A stretch of DNA of 64,000 nucleotides from Bradyrhizobium sp. WSM1417 (GCF_000515415.1 NZ_KI911783.1:6249831-6313830), one strand, 5' to 3'. Shown: positions 16,717 to 26,113, counted from the stretch's first letter. Translations and numbers: made by a program. The notes: generated by a model not told the origin, from the sequence alone.

Positions 16717-19154
16717 TGCGACTTCTCCAGATTGACGAGACTCGGAATCAGGTCCGTGGCCCAGGCGGCGCCGCGATGCTGGAGCCAGGCCGGCACGAAG
16801 CCATCAGGTCCATGCTCGGCGAGGAGCTGTGCGATGGTCGCCTGCTCCGTCTTGGAGGAGGCTGCGGTGAATGCGAGCGCAACTTCGCCAAGCCCGAGTT
16901 CGAACATCCGGTTGCCGCGACGAGACTGGCAGTAATAGTCGCGTTTGGGCGTTGCCCGGCTCAGAAGCTCGATCTGGCGATCATTGAGGCCGAAGCGGCG
17001 GTAGATGGCCGTAATCTGAGGTTCGATGGCCCGTTCGTTCGGCAGCAATAAGCGTGTTGGGCAGCTCTCGATGATCGCCGGCGCGATAGCCGAGCCGTCG
17101 ATGTCCGAAAGCGACTGGGTGGCGAAGATAACGGACGCATTCTTCTTGCGAAGCGTCTTCAGCCATTCCCGGAGCTGGCCGGCAAAATCCTCGTCGTCGA
17201 GGGCGAGCCACCCTTCATCGACGATGAGAAGCGTGGGACGGCCGTCGAGCCGATCTCCAATGCGATGGAACAGGTACGCCAGCACGGCCGGGGCCGCGCT
17301 CGTTCCGATCAACCCTTCGGTCTCGAACGCCTGCACGGAGGACTCGCCGAGGCGCTCGAATTCAGCATCAAGCAGGCGCCCGGACGAACCGCCAAGGCAA
17401 TAGGGTTGCAGGGCGCGTTTCAGGGCGTTCGATTGCAAGAGGACTGAGAGGCCCGTAAGCGTACGTTCCCCCCTCGGCGCTGACGCGAGAGACGTCAGTG
17501 CCGACCACAGATGGTCCTTGACCTCCGGGGAGATCTCGACCCTTTCGCGTGCCAGGATTGCACCGACCCATTCGGTGGCCCAGCCGCGCTCCGACGGATC
17601 GTCGATCCAGGCCAGTGGCTGCAGTGCGACGGGCTGATCGCCTCCGTCGGACAAGGCACCGCCGAGATCATGCCAATCGCCGCCCATGGCGAGCGCGGCG
17701 GCGCGGATCGATCCACCGAAATCGAACGCAAACACCTGGGAGTTCGGGTAGCGGCGGAATTGCATTGCCATCAGCGCCAGCAGGACCGACTTGCCCGCAC
17801 CTGTCGGCCCGACCACCAGGGTGTGGCCGACGTCACCGACGTGCAGCGAAAACCGGAACGGTGTCGATCCCTCGGTCTTGCCGAACAGCAGCGGTGGACC
17901 GCCAAAATGCAGATCCCTCGCCTCGCCCGCCCACACGGCCGACATCGGAATCATATGGGCAAGGTTGAGAGTCGAAACCGGCGGCTGCCGCACATTGGCG
18001 TAGACATGCCCGGGCAGACTGCCGAGCCAGGCTTCGACAGCGTTCACCGTCTCGATCATGCAGGTGAAATCGCGGCCCTGAATGACCTTCTCGACCAGGC
18101 GGAGCTTTTCATCTGCAGCATTGGGATCGCCGTCCCAGACCGTGATGGTCGCGGTGACAAAGGCCTGCCCGATCTGGTCCGAACCCAGTTCCTGCAGGGC
18201 CGCGTCGGCATCAAGCGCCTTGTTGTGGGCGTCGGTATCGAGCAGCGTCGACGCCTCGTTGGTCATGACCTCCTTGAGGATGGCCCCGATCGACTTCCGC
18301 TTGGCAAACCACTGCCGGCGGATCTTGGTCAAAAGCTTGGTGGCATCGGTCTTGTCGAGCATGATCGCCCGCGTCGACCAGCGGTACGAGAATGGCAGGC
18401 GATTGAGGTCATCCAGAATTCCAGGCGTCGTCGCGCCCGGAAATCCGACGATCGTGAGAACACGCAGATTGGCCGAGCCCAACATCGGCTCGAGACCGCC
18501 GGTCAGCGGCTGGTCCGCCAGCAGCGCATCGATGTACATGGGAATTTCGGGCACGCGAACGCGATGACGTTTGGTCGAAATCGTCGAGTGCAGATAGGTC
18601 AGCGTTGCCTGATCATCGAGCCAGGCGCATTCTGGCATGAACCCTTCGAGAAGCCCGAACACGCGACTGGTTTGATCGACAAAGCCGCGAAGTACCTCGC
18701 GTGCGTCTGCTCCAACGGTTCGATCGCGCCCTTCATAGAGCAGTCGCTCTGCCTTGGCTGCGCCCTCCTCCGGAGGCAGATAGAGCAAGGTCAGGAAGTA
18801 GCTGGACTCGTAGTGGGCGCCGGCCTCCTCGAACTGAGCCCTGCGCTCGGCGTCAACCAGCGCGGACGCGACATCCGGAAAGGTGCTCGGTGGATAGCTA
18901 CCAGCAGAATGGCGCTGGGCCTCAACGAAGACGGCCCAGCCGGAGCCGAGACGACGCAACGCATTATTCAGACGCCCTGCGACACCGACAAGCTCAGCCG
19001 ACACCGCACTGTCGAGGTCGGGTCCACGGAACTTCGCTGTCCGCTGGAAGGAGCCGTCCTTGTTCAGGATGATGCCCTCATCGACCAGGGCAGCCCAAGG
19101 CAGGAAATCGGCGAGACGCGCGTTGGAATGGCGATATTCGGCAAGGTTCATCAT
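16713..19154 (-). CDS. trbE: Conjugal transfer ATPase TrbE (VirB4-like)
   Basis: This 813-residue protein starts at MMNLAEYRHSNARLADFLPW. Longer in-frame extensions run antisense through trbD and are not used. Walker A is VVGPTGAGKSVLLALMAMQF and Walker B is PTLLIVDEGWLALDDEDF, followed by KKNASVIFATQSLSDI. It is the VirB4-class ATPase that powers assembly and transport of the type IV system at the inner membrane. Its size is usual for TrbE. It begins about ten bases after trbD and overlaps trbJ by four. Confidence 0.96.
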   Translation of the reverse strand: MMNLAEYRHSNARLADFLPWAALVDEGIILNKDGSFQRTAKFRGPDLDSAVSAELVGVAGRLNNALRRLGSGWAVFVEAQRHSAGSYPPSTFPDVASALVDAERRAQFEEAGAHYESSYFLTLLYLPPEEGAAKAERLLYEGRDRTVGADAREVLRGFVDQTSRVFGLLEGFMPECAWLDDQATLTYLHSTISTKRHRVRVPEIPMYIDALLADQPLTGGLEPMLGSANLRVLTIVGFPGATTPGILDDLNRLPFSYRWSTRAIMLDKTDATKLLTKIRRQWFAKRKSIGAILKEVMTNEASTLLDTDAHNKALDADAALQELGSDQIGQAFVTATITVWDGDPNAADEKLRLVEKVIQGRDFTCMIETVNAVEAWLGSLPGHVYANVRQPPVSTLNLAHMIPMSAVWAGEARDLHFGGPPLLFGKTEGSTPFRFSLHVGDVGHTLVVGPTGAGKSVLLALMAMQFRRYPNSQVFAFDFGGSIRAAALAMGGDWHDLGGALSDGGDQPVALQPLAWIDDPSERGWATEWVGAILARERVEISPEVKDHLWSALTSLASAPRGERTLTGLSVLLQSNALKRALQPYCLGGSSGRLLDAEFERLGESSVQAFETEGLIGTSAAPAVLAYLFHRIGDRLDGRPTLLIVDEGWLALDDEDFAGQLREWLKTLRKKNASVIFATQSLSDIDGSAIAPAIIESCPTRLLLPNERAIEPQITAIYRRFGLNDRQIELLSRATPKRDYYCQSRRGNRMFELGLGEVALAFTAASSKTEQATIAQLLAEHGPDGFVPAWLQHRGAAWATDLIPSLVNLEKSQ

Positions 19155-19164
19155 GACCGAGAAC

Positions 19165-19428
19165 TCAGAGGTTGAGATGACCGGGAATGCGCAGATGTCG
19201 CCGCACGACATCGACGAAGGCGGGATCGCGCCTGGCGGCCCAGACGGCGGCCATGTGGCCGATGAACCAAAGGACAAGACCTGCGATCCAGAGCCGCAGT
19301 CCGAGGCCGAGGGCGGCCGCCAACGTGCCGTTGACGATCGCGACCGCCCGCGGCGCACCACCCATCAGAATCGGCTCGGTAAGCGCACGGTGAACGGGCA
19401 CGACAAAACGTAGGACCGCCTCGTCCAT
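19165..19428 (-). CDS. trbD: Conjugal transfer protein TrbD (VirB3-like)
   Basis: This 87-residue inner-membrane protein begins MDEAVLRFVVPVHRALTEPI, followed by LMGGAPRAVAIVNGTLAAAL and two hydrophobic segments (LGLRLWIAGLVLWFIGHMAA). It ends RDPAFVDVVRRHLRIPGHLN. This is the standard TrbD/VirB3 pattern. The ATG overlaps the trbC stop by one base (TGATG). Confidence 0.93.
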   Translation of the reverse strand: MDEAVLRFVVPVHRALTEPILMGGAPRAVAIVNGTLAAALGLGLRLWIAGLVLWFIGHMAAVWAARRDPAFVDVVRRHLRIPGHLNL

Positions 19429-19754
19429 CAGATCACCATGCCGCCACCGAAAGAGAAGAACGACAGGAAGAAGCTCGAGGCGGCGAACGCGATCGACAGA
19501 CCGAACACGATCTGGATCAGCCTGCGGAAGCCACCGGATGAATCGCCGAACGCGAGCGTGAGCCCGGTCACGACGATGATGATGACCGCGATGATCTTCG
19601 CGACCGGCCCCTCGACCGACTGCAGGATCTGATTGAGCGGCTGCTCCCACGGCATGTTCGAGCCCGCAGCCCATGCGGGCGCTGTCGTCAGCACAACCGG
19701 GCTGGCAATCGCCAGCAAAGCAGCTTCTCGAAGAGTACGGAATCGTGGACGCAT
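19428..19754 (-). CDS. trbC: Conjugal transfer pilin TrbC (VirB2-like)
   Basis: This 108-residue precursor begins MRPRFRTLREAALLAIASPV, with a cleavable signal ending near PAWAAG. It then has two long hydrophobic helices (IIAVIIIVVTGLTLAFGD and IVFGLSIAFAASSFFLSFF), as in cyclic TrbC/VirB2 pilins. An AGGAG site precedes the ATG. The open frame extends upstream through the trbB end but is not the real start. The product should form the conjugative pilus. Confidence 0.93.
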   Translation of the reverse strand: MRPRFRTLREAALLAIASPVVLTTAPAWAAGSNMPWEQPLNQILQSVEGPVAKIIAVIIIVVTGLTLAFGDSSGGFRRLIQIVFGLSIAFAASSFFLSFFSFGGGMVI

Positions 19755-19755
19755 G

Positions 19756-20730
19756 TCAGTCTCCTGCTGGTGAAAGGCTGTAGTCGCCGGCGGCGCCAAG
19801 CCCTGTGACAAGGGCGAGTTCAGCGAGGCGACGGTCAGCGCCGCGACCTGCGAGCACGGCGACGAGGTTGATGGTCTCGGCGATCAGGGCCCGCGGAACC
19901 GTAATGACCGCTTCCTGGATCAACTGCTCAAGTCGCCGCAGGGCACCGAGCGCACTACCCGAATGAATAGTGCCGATGCCGCCAGGGTGCCCGGTGCCCC
20001 AGGCCTTGAGAAGGTCGAGAGCTTCGGCCCCTCGGACCTCGCCAATTGGGATGCGGTCAGGACGCAGTCGAAGCGAGGAGCGGACAAGGTCAGATAAAGT
20101 GGCTACGCCATCCTTGGTCCGTAGCGCGACGAGATTGGGCGCTTTGCATTGAAGTTCACGCGTATCTTCGATCAGGACGACGCGATCAACGGTCTTCGCC
20201 ACCTCGGCCAGAAGAGCATTGGTTAGTGTCGTCTTGCCGGTCGAGGTAGCACCGGTCACCAGGATATTCTTGCGAGTGGCGACCGCACTCCTCAGGGCCT
20301 GGGCTTGCCCGGACGTCATGGTGCCGGCAGCGACGTAATCGTCCAGCGTGAAGACGGCGACCGCTGGCTTACGGATAGCGAAGGCAGGAGCAGCAACGAC
20401 TGGAGGCAACAGGCCTTCGAACCGTTCGCCGGTTCCGGGAAGTTCGGCCGAGACGCGTGGTGAGCTTGCGTGCACCTCCGCGCCTACATGGTGAGCCACC
20501 AGACGAACGATGCGCTCGCCGTCCGCGGCAGACAAGGTTTCGCCAGTGTCAACCAAGCCACTCGACAGTCGGTCAATCCAAAGCCGCCCATCGGGATTGA
20601 GCATCACCTCGACGATAGCGTCGTCTTCCAGGTAGCCGGCGATCGCCGCGCCAAGTGCGCTCCGCAGCATTCGCGCCCCGCGCGAATTCGCTTCCGATTG
20701 AATAGAATGGATTGCCACTACCGTCCCCAC
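19756..20730 (-). CDS. trbB: Conjugal transfer ATPase TrbB (VirB11-like)
   Basis: This 324-residue hexameric traffic ATPase has N-terminal domain motifs [17 protein letters not shown] and [17 protein letters not shown], Walker [16 protein letters not shown], the Asp box [13 protein letters not shown], and then [20 protein letters not shown] and [20 protein letters not shown]. It is the first gene of the trb operon. The GTG start lies five bases after a strong 8-bp inverted repeat, so expression may be controlled right at the start. The next plus-strand gene features are unrelated, so the usual upstream coupling-protein gene is missing here. Confidence 0.95.
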   Translation of the reverse strand: MGTVVAIHSIQSEANSRGARMLRSALGAAIAGYLEDDAIVEVMLNPDGRLWIDRLSSGLVDTGETLSAADGERIVRLVAHHVGAEVHASSPRVSAELPGTGERFEGLLPPVVAAPAFAIRKPAVAVFTLDDYVAAGTMTSGQAQALRSAVATRKNILVTGATSTGKTTLTNALLAEVAKTVDRVVLIEDTRELQCKAPNLVALRTKDGVATLSDLVRSSLRLRPDRIPIGEVRGAEALDLLKAWGTGHPGGIGTIHSGSALGALRRLEQLIQEAVITVPRALIAETINLVAVLAGRGADRRLAELALVTGLGAAGDYSLSPAGD

Positions 20731-20734
20731 CGAA

Positions 20735-20757
20735 TGAGAACGTCTGGAGCGTTCTCA
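20735..20757. promoter_or_regulatory. Inverted repeat at the trbB start, candidate operator
   Basis: Perfect 8-bp arms (TGAGAACG and CGTTCTCA) are separated by seven bases, ending five bases upstream of the trbB GTG. The placement overlaps the expected ribosome binding region. It could be a repressor site or a hairpin that blocks translation initiation. It does not match the GTTC-N7-GTTC direct repeat of alphaproteobacterial LexA. Confidence 0.55.
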
Positions 20758-20800
20758 GATGGGTTGATTAGAAAAGCACCAATGGATTTGGCGCAACAAG

Positions 20801-20815
20801 CGCTTACGCTAAGCG
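20801..20815. promoter_or_regulatory. Second palindrome upstream of trbB
   Basis: CGCTTA-CGC-TAAGCG is a perfect inverted repeat that overlaps another (TACGCT-A-AGCGTA, 20805-20817). It lies about 70-85 bases upstream of trbB in an otherwise non-coding 200-base leader, which suits a second regulator site near the promoter. No matching regulator was identified. Confidence 0.4.
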
Positions 20816-20928
20816 TAGATTGGCGTGGAAAAAGAAAGACCGAAATCTCATACTTCGCACTCGAGCGAGGCGAACCGGAGCGCTGCTGAACGCTGATGGT
20901 ACGTCGACAAACTTACCGACGACGTGGT

Positions 20929-21990
20929 TCACCACTCCGCATCGGCATCCGCCGGCATGACCACGAGCAATTGTTCGTACGGCATGAACGTTTCGGCCTT
21001 GTCGGAAACGCTAGCAGGCTGGAAGAGCGGAATTGAACCCATCCGTCGCCCGGAGGATCCAAACCATGGTAGAGTGAACCAGACGAACGCGGTGATCTGT
21101 ACCGCCACGTTGGCACCGAACGCGACCTGATACGCCAGGACAGTTCGGTGGCCATCTACCGTCGGCCATTGCTCCAGAATCAGGCCTGTCCCGAATTGGG
21201 CCAAAAATGCCCAGCCAAAGTGCAAGACGTTCAAGGCACCATTGGCACGACCGGCAAGCTCCGGCGGGAAGTAGTCCGCTATCACTGCGAAACTGACCAC
21301 GGTTGCCGTTCCGACAATTGCGATCAGAGACCAGGGCAAGATGGACGGCAACGGCGCTCGCAGCATCAACGCTAACTCAGCAGCGATAAACACTTCGGAA
21401 ATGATCGCCAATATCGGCTCCGTCCCGATTCCTCTTCGCTTGGTGTAATGGACCGTCATGCCGAACAACCAGGCACCGCCACAAAGGACGACCGACATTG
21501 TGAATAGCTGTGCGACAACACTCGCACGATCAAACCCCCCGACGTCGGTTAGCCACGGCGCCGCCCACAATCCTTGCAGAGACCAGGCCGATCCCACGCA
21601 AGTGGCTGACAACGGGGCAATTCGCCAAAAACGCTGATCGCCGAAGACGGAGCTCAGTGTGCCGGGCGTTAATCCTGTTGGCGGGATGACGGCTCGTTCA
21701 GGAACCACGATATAGATGAGCGCGGCCGTGGCGCCGGTTGCCGCCGCCAGGATTTCAAAGAGCGGTCGCCAGCCCATCCAGGCGATCAAATGTTCGGCGG
21801 GAGCTGTCGCGGTCACCGCTCCGAGCGAACCCAGCATGACCATGTAGCCGTTCATCAAAGCCACGCGTTCGCTCGGAAACCAGAGAACGATGGACTTCAA
21901 TCCAGCCGTCAATGCCGCGGCCACCCCAAGGCCGATCATTGCGAGGGGTTCGAGACCTGGCCCAAGCTCACCGGCGGCAAAGGAATTCAT
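20929..21990 (-). pseudogene. MFS transporter lacking its N-terminal helices
   Basis: The readable product has 353 residues with about nine membrane segments. It has MFS features such as GLGVAAALTAGLKSIVLWFP, ERVALMNGYMVMLGSLGAV and YFPPELAGRANGALNVLHFG. Related transporters are about 400-430 residues. Here the first helices are missing, and the opening MNSFAAGELGPG is antisense to a ligD fragment on the other strand. The gene therefore appears cut at about 21955 by a rearrangement, although the remaining frame is intact. Expression from the internal start is possible, but transport activity is doubtful. Confidence 0.7.
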
Positions 21991-22299
21991 CTGATGGCGC
22001 CACTGGATCAGCCGGTACTACACGACAAGGCGCATCGGGTGGCGCATCAGCTGGTCTCCGCCCTCACCGCGCGCCATCCAGACCGCTACCTCCTGTCTGC
22101 GCAGGCAAAGCGTCGCGATCGCATCTTCCTAGATTATCTGCGCAATGGCCGCGGTACCACCGCCATCGGCACTTATTCCCCGCGAGCCCGAGAGGGATTT
22201 CCGATCGCTGCGCCCGTGACATGGAAGCGCATCGAAAGCGGGATCGCGCCGGACGCCTTCACCATGGACAGTCCATTCCGCGCGAAGTCGAGGAGGTGA
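21958..22299 (+). pseudogene. ligD polymerase-domain C-terminal fragment
   Basis: The translation reads PKLTGGKGIHLMAPLDQPVL, HRVAHQLVSALTARHPDRYL, KRRDRIFLDYLRNGRGTTAI and YSPRAREGFPIAAPVTWKRI. This is the C-terminal part of the LigD/Ku-associated primase-polymerase domain used in bacterial end joining. Everything upstream is gone; the sequence before about 21958 belongs to the antisense MFS gene. The fragment ends in a stop at 22299. It is a remnant of a once longer ligD-like gene. Confidence 0.8.
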
Positions 22300-22304
22300 G
22301 CCAC

Positions 22305-22502
22305 ATGTCGGATGCATTTGATCGATGGGTGGAATGGTGCTCAAAGCCCCTGGGCGACAGGCGCGGCATTCCTGCCGAACTCTACGCCGCGGTGATGTCC
22401 CTGCCTGAGGCCGATCATTCCGATCGGCAGAAACAGAGCCAATCGATTGAGCCGTCGCGCCCGACTAGTGCGCCGGTCTCGCAATCACCAATAAGCGCGT
22501 AA
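22305..22502 (+). CDS. Small hypothetical protein with altered C-terminus
   Basis: This 65-residue frame begins MSDAFDRWVEWCSKPLGDRR, six bases after the ligD fragment. The first 42 or so residues, up to SLPEADHSDR, read like an ordinary small soluble protein. The remaining residues are antisense to an inverted piece of a GH15 gene, so the original C-terminus has been replaced. No function is recognised. It may be expressed or may be part of the decaying block. Confidence 0.4.
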   Translation: MSDAFDRWVEWCSKPLGDRRGIPAELYAAVMSLPEADHSDRQKQSQSIEPSRPTSAPVSQSPISA

Positions 22503-22513
22503 TCTTCGAGAAG
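22430..22513 (-). pseudogene. Inverted N-terminal fragment of the GH15 gene
   Basis: Read on the minus strand this segment gives VLLEDYALIGDCETGALVGR and then DGSIDWLCF, the characteristic N-terminus of GH15 trehalase/glucoamylase-like proteins. The body of the same gene begins immediately to the right on the plus strand. The fragment is therefore inverted in place. About 20 residues that should join the two parts are missing, and no start codon remains. Confidence 0.75.
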
Positions 22514-24210
22514 AACGGATGTTGGAGCCTTCGCCCGGTCGAAGGATATACGAGCGAGCGTCGCTACCGACCAGGCACGCTGATCCTGGAGACCGTCTTC
22601 GCGACGGAGACAGGCCGTGCACGTCTCATTGACTTCATGCCCCCCAAGACGGGCGTGTCGAACGCCGTCAGGATCGTTGAGGGCCTCGAAGGATCGGTCG
22701 AGCTGCGGAGCGAGCTGGTCGCACGGTTCGACTATGGGATCAGTGTACCCTGGGTGAGCCGCCTGGAGGATGATGCGGTCAGCTTGGTCGCGGGAGCGTC
22801 CATGCTGGTGCTTAGAACGGGGGTGCCGCTGCACGGCAAATCGATGAAGACAGTCGGCGCGTTCTCCGTCGAACCGGGCCAACGCGCTGCCTTTGTTCTC
22901 TCCTACCAGACATCGTATGAAGATCCAGCGTCCCCTGACGATCCGTCGCTTCTCCTCGATCGTACAGAAAGTTTCTGGCGCGATTGGTCCAGCCGCTGTG
23001 AAGCGGCCGGGCCATATTCGGGCCAGGTTCTGAGATCTCTCATAACTCTCAAGGCCCTGACGTTCGGACCCAGCGGCGGCATTGTGGCGGCGGCCACGAC
23101 CTCGCTTCCGGAGCAAATTGGTGGCTCTCGCAACTGGGATTATCGCTTCTGCTGGGTCCGGGACGCCACGCTGACCCTGTTGGGCTTATGGGGGCCGGCT
23201 ACCACGACGAGGCGCGCGCCTGGCGAGACTGGCTCATCCGCGCCGTGGCCGGAAGTCCCAAGCAGTTGCAAATCATGTACGCCGTCACAGGAGAGCGCAG
23301 GCTAACCGAGTGGGAGGTGCCCTGGCTGTCGGGATACGAAAACTCAAAACCGGTGCGTATTGGGAATGCGGCCCACACCCAGCTTCTTGATGTCTAAGGC
23401 GAGCTGATGGACGCCTTATACCAGGCCCGCCGAGGCGGCATGCGCGAGAACAAGCGAGCTTGGGCGATCCAATGTGCCCTGCTCGATCACCTCAAAGGAC
23501 TTTGGGCAGAGCCGGATGAAGGTATTTGGGAAGTGCGGGGCGGCGCCAGGCATTTCACCTATTCGAAGATCATGGCGTGGGTCGCTTTCGATCGAGCCAT
23601 CAAATCGGCCGACGAGTTCGGGATGCACGGTCCCGTAGACGAGTGGAAAGTGCAGCGCGCCGCCATTCAGAAAGATGTCTGCCAACGCGGCTACGATGAA
23701 CAGCGAAAGACGTTCGTTCAGGTCTAGGGAGAGTCCCAGCTCGACGCATCCCTACTGCTGATCCCGGCGGTAGGTTTCTTGCCGCCCGAAGATCCGCGGG
23801 TGATATCGACCATTGAAGCTATCGAACGCGAGTTGCTCAAGGACGGCTTTGTGCAGCGATACGATACGAAGGCGACCAAGGATGGCCTGCCGCCTGGCGA
23901 AGGGATGTTTCTGGCCTGCAGCTTCTGGTTGGCCGATGCCTATCACCTGATCGGCCGCGATGCTGACGCCAAGGCATTGTTCGAGCGTCTTCTTGCTCTG
24001 CGCAATGACGTCGGTCTGCTGTCGGAAGAGTACGACACCGGCCGAAGTCGGTTGGTGGGCAACTTCCCCCAGGCCTTTTCTCACATCGCCCTGGTGAACA
24101 CGGCTCACAATCTCACCCACCGCCAAAAGCCATCGGAGCATCGGGGTAGCACGAAAGCGCTCCCCAGCAAGGGGCAGGAAAGTAAGGGCACCACGAGGAG
24201 ACACGCATGA
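22514..24210 (+). pseudogene. GH15 family glycoside hydrolase body, broken
   Basis: Continuous GH15 similarity runs from NGCWSLRPVEGYTSERRYRP through NWDYRFCWVRDATLTLL, EVPWLSGYENSKPVRIGNAA and SKIMAWVAFDRAIKSADEFG to EEYDTGRSRLVGNFPQAFSH. The last block is the catalytic-domain end. Damage is clear: the 5' part is inverted, a one-base deletion lies at about 23186 (GLMGAGY changes frame), and stops lie at 23395-23397 (TAA) and 23725-23727 (TAG), each where a tyrosine is expected. It overlaps the following dehydrogenase by four bases, showing that the two once formed an operon. GH15 enzymes release glucose from alpha-glucans or trehalose. Confidence 0.88.
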
Positions 24211-25077
24211 CAGAGAGGCCGATCGATCCTGCTGCCTCGGTCAGTCCGAAGGAGCGACCTCTAGGGCCCGTTCGCCTTCCCGTCGTGCTGGAAGGACAGC
24301 CTGCGGTAGTGACGGGGGCAAACTCGGGAATCGGGCGCGCAGTGGCCCTTGGACTCGCGGCTTCTGGCGCTGATGTCGTCGTCAACTACGTCGTTGACCC
24401 ACAAGCAGCGGACGACGTGGCCCATCAAGTCGAGGCGCTTGGCCGCAAGGCGATCACGATCAAGGCAGACGTCAGCAACGAGGGCGACGTTCAGTCGATG
24501 TTTTCCAAGGCTAAAGGTCATTTTGGAACGCTGCACATCGTGGTCAACAATGCCGGATTGCAGCGTGATGCCCTTTCACGACATGACGCTCGAACAGTGG
24601 GACAAAGTCATCGGCGTCAATCTCACGGGCCAGTTCCTCTGTGCCAGAGAAGCCGTTCGTGAATTTAAGAAGCGAGGTGTGGTGAAGAACATCTCCGCGG
24701 CAGCTGGGAAAGTTGTGTGCATGAGCTCCGTCCATCAGGAGATCCCCTGGGCGGGTCATGCGAACTATGCGGCCTCAAAGGGCGGCGTCATGCAGATGAT
24801 GCGAAGCTTGGCGCAAGAAGTTGCTCCGCTGGCAATCCGGGTCAATGGCGTCGCGCCTGGAGCCATCCGTACACCGATCAACCGACCGGCGTGGGAAACC
24901 AGGGAAGCCTACGACAGCCTGATGACACTGGTCCCCTATCGGCGCATCGGTGAGCCAAACGATGTCGCGCAAGCGGTCGCATGGCTGGTTTCAGATGCGG
25001 CCGACTACGTGGTTGGCACTACCTTGTTCATCGACGGCGGCATGATGCTCTTCCCGGGCTTTGCAAGCGGGGGATAG
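24207..25077 (+). pseudogene. SDR glucose 1-dehydrogenase-like gene, frameshifted
   Basis: The first frame has the short-chain dehydrogenase nucleotide-binding motif VVTGANSGIGRAVALGLAAS and NNAGLQRDA. A second frame continues PFHDMTLEQWDKVIGVNLTG, then KVVCMSSVHQEIPWAGHANY, AASKGG (catalytic Tyr-Lys region) and IDGGMMLFPGF. The switch occurs at about 24570 and needs a two-base deletion (or one-base insertion). The parts together match a glucose 1-dehydrogenase-like SDR of about 285 residues. It was co-transcribed with the broken GH15 gene, suggesting a lost glucan-to-gluconate route. Confidence 0.85.
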
Positions 25078-25181
25078 CCACAACCGCACCATTCTCAACG
25101 AAAGTGTAAGCGGCCCATCGGAACGGCTAAAGCATGCGGGTGTTGCGGCATGGGGTCGTTCGGCAAGAGGAGGAATGAGCA

Positions 25182-25349
25182 TTGCCAAATGGCGCACGGG
25201 CAATGGCCGCAGGCAAGATCGCCCGCGAAGTAGCGAGAGCACTGGCGTCCGCTCTGAAGCGCCATTCCGTCGGTTTTCCGAAGAAGGGCCATAGAAAAGA
25301 GGAAAAACCACCCCGGCAAACCTCGCCCTCGCTACGCCCCGAAAAGTAG
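25182..25349 (+). CDS. Possible small basic protein, TTG start
   Basis: This is a 55-residue frame with many Lys and Arg residues (AMAAGKIAREVARALASALK, then GFPKKGHRKEEKPPRQ). It starts at TTG with an AGGAGG site eight bases upstream and ends 11 bases before the ZIP transporter gene. An ATG in another frame touches the same site but gives a less protein-like product. No family is recognised. Confidence 0.3.
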   Translation: MPNGARAMAAGKIAREVARALASALKRHSVGFPKKGHRKEEKPPRQTSPSLRPEK

Positions 25350-25360
25350 CATTAGCTCCC

Positions 25361-26113
25361 ATGCCGATCTGGTTCACTGCGGGTCTTTGGGGGCTGCTTG
25401 GGGCCTCATCGTTGCTCCTGGGAGCAGCGATCGCATTCGTATTCAGGATGCCTCGCTACGTTACTGCAGGCATCATGTCTTTCGGCTGCGGTGTGCTGAT
25501 TTCGGCCGTGGCCTATGACCTTCTGGAGGACGGATACCAGGAAGGCGGCATCTGGCCCATCGTTGCGGGTGCGATGGCAGGCTCTGCCGCGTATGCTCTT
25601 GCCGATTGGGCGGTCTCCCGAGAAGGCGCGCACTCGCGCAAGCGATCAGGAGACCAACAGGTCAACGCCAGCGAAGGCGGAGGCCTGGCGATTGCCGTCG
25701 GCTCACTTCTCGACGGTATTCCGGAAAGCGTTGTCCTGGGTCTGGGGTTGTTGAGCGGAAAGGGTATCAGCATCGCGATGCTCGCCGCTATCTTTCTGTC
25801 CAATTTCCCGGAAGGGCTTTCGAGTGCGCTCGGCATGCGAGCCGCTGGTCGTTCTGCGACCTACATCTTTGGCCTTTGGACCGCGATCACCGTCTTTTCG
25901 GGACTTGCCGCCTCCTTAGGAGCAGCCTTCTTGGGCGGTGCTGCCCCTCAGGTCGTTGCTACCGTCAGTGCCGTAGCTGCGGGCGCTCTTCTCACGATGG
26001 TGGTGAACACCATGGTGCCGGAAGCTGTGGAAGGCGAACAGAAGCTGGCCGGCGTGCTTGTTGTCGTCGGTTTGCTTGCCGCCTTCGCGCTTTCTAACCT
26101 CGGCCAAACCTAA
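25361..26113 (+). CDS. ZIP family metal transporter
   Basis: This 250-residue membrane protein has about eight hydrophobic segments and the paired ZIP helix motifs. GSLLDGIPESVVLGLGLLSG lies in the fourth-helix region and FLSNFPEGLSSALGM in the fifth. These carry the acidic, Asn and Glu metal-path residues, although the usual first histidine is Asp here (DGIPES). A cytoplasmic loop at about 85-105 contains HSRKRSGDQQ. Members move zinc, iron or other divalent metals. It follows two pseudogenes but is itself intact, and its 3' end slightly overlaps a convergent small frame. Confidence 0.85.
   Translation: MPIWFTAGLWGLLGASSLLLGAAIAFVFRMPRYVTAGIMSFGCGVLISAVAYDLLEDGYQEGGIWPIVAGAMAGSAAYALADWAVSREGAHSRKRSGDQQVNASEGGGLAIAVGSLLDGIPESVVLGLGLLSGKGISIAMLAAIFLSNFPEGLSSALGMRAAGRSATYIFGLWTAITVFSGLAASLGAAFLGGAAPQVVATVSAVAAGALLTMVVNTMVPEAVEGEQKLAGVLVVVGLLAAFALSNLGQT

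Noticed and set aside
17511..19175. 554-codon open frame on the plus strand
   Set aside because: It is entirely antisense to trbE, whose Walker motifs and family match are clear. Its composition reflects GC bias of the complementary strand.
20735..20757. LexA box upstream of trbB
   Set aside because: The arms are inverted (GAAC then GTTC) at nine-base spacing. The alphaproteobacterial LexA site is a GTTC-N7-GTTC direct repeat.
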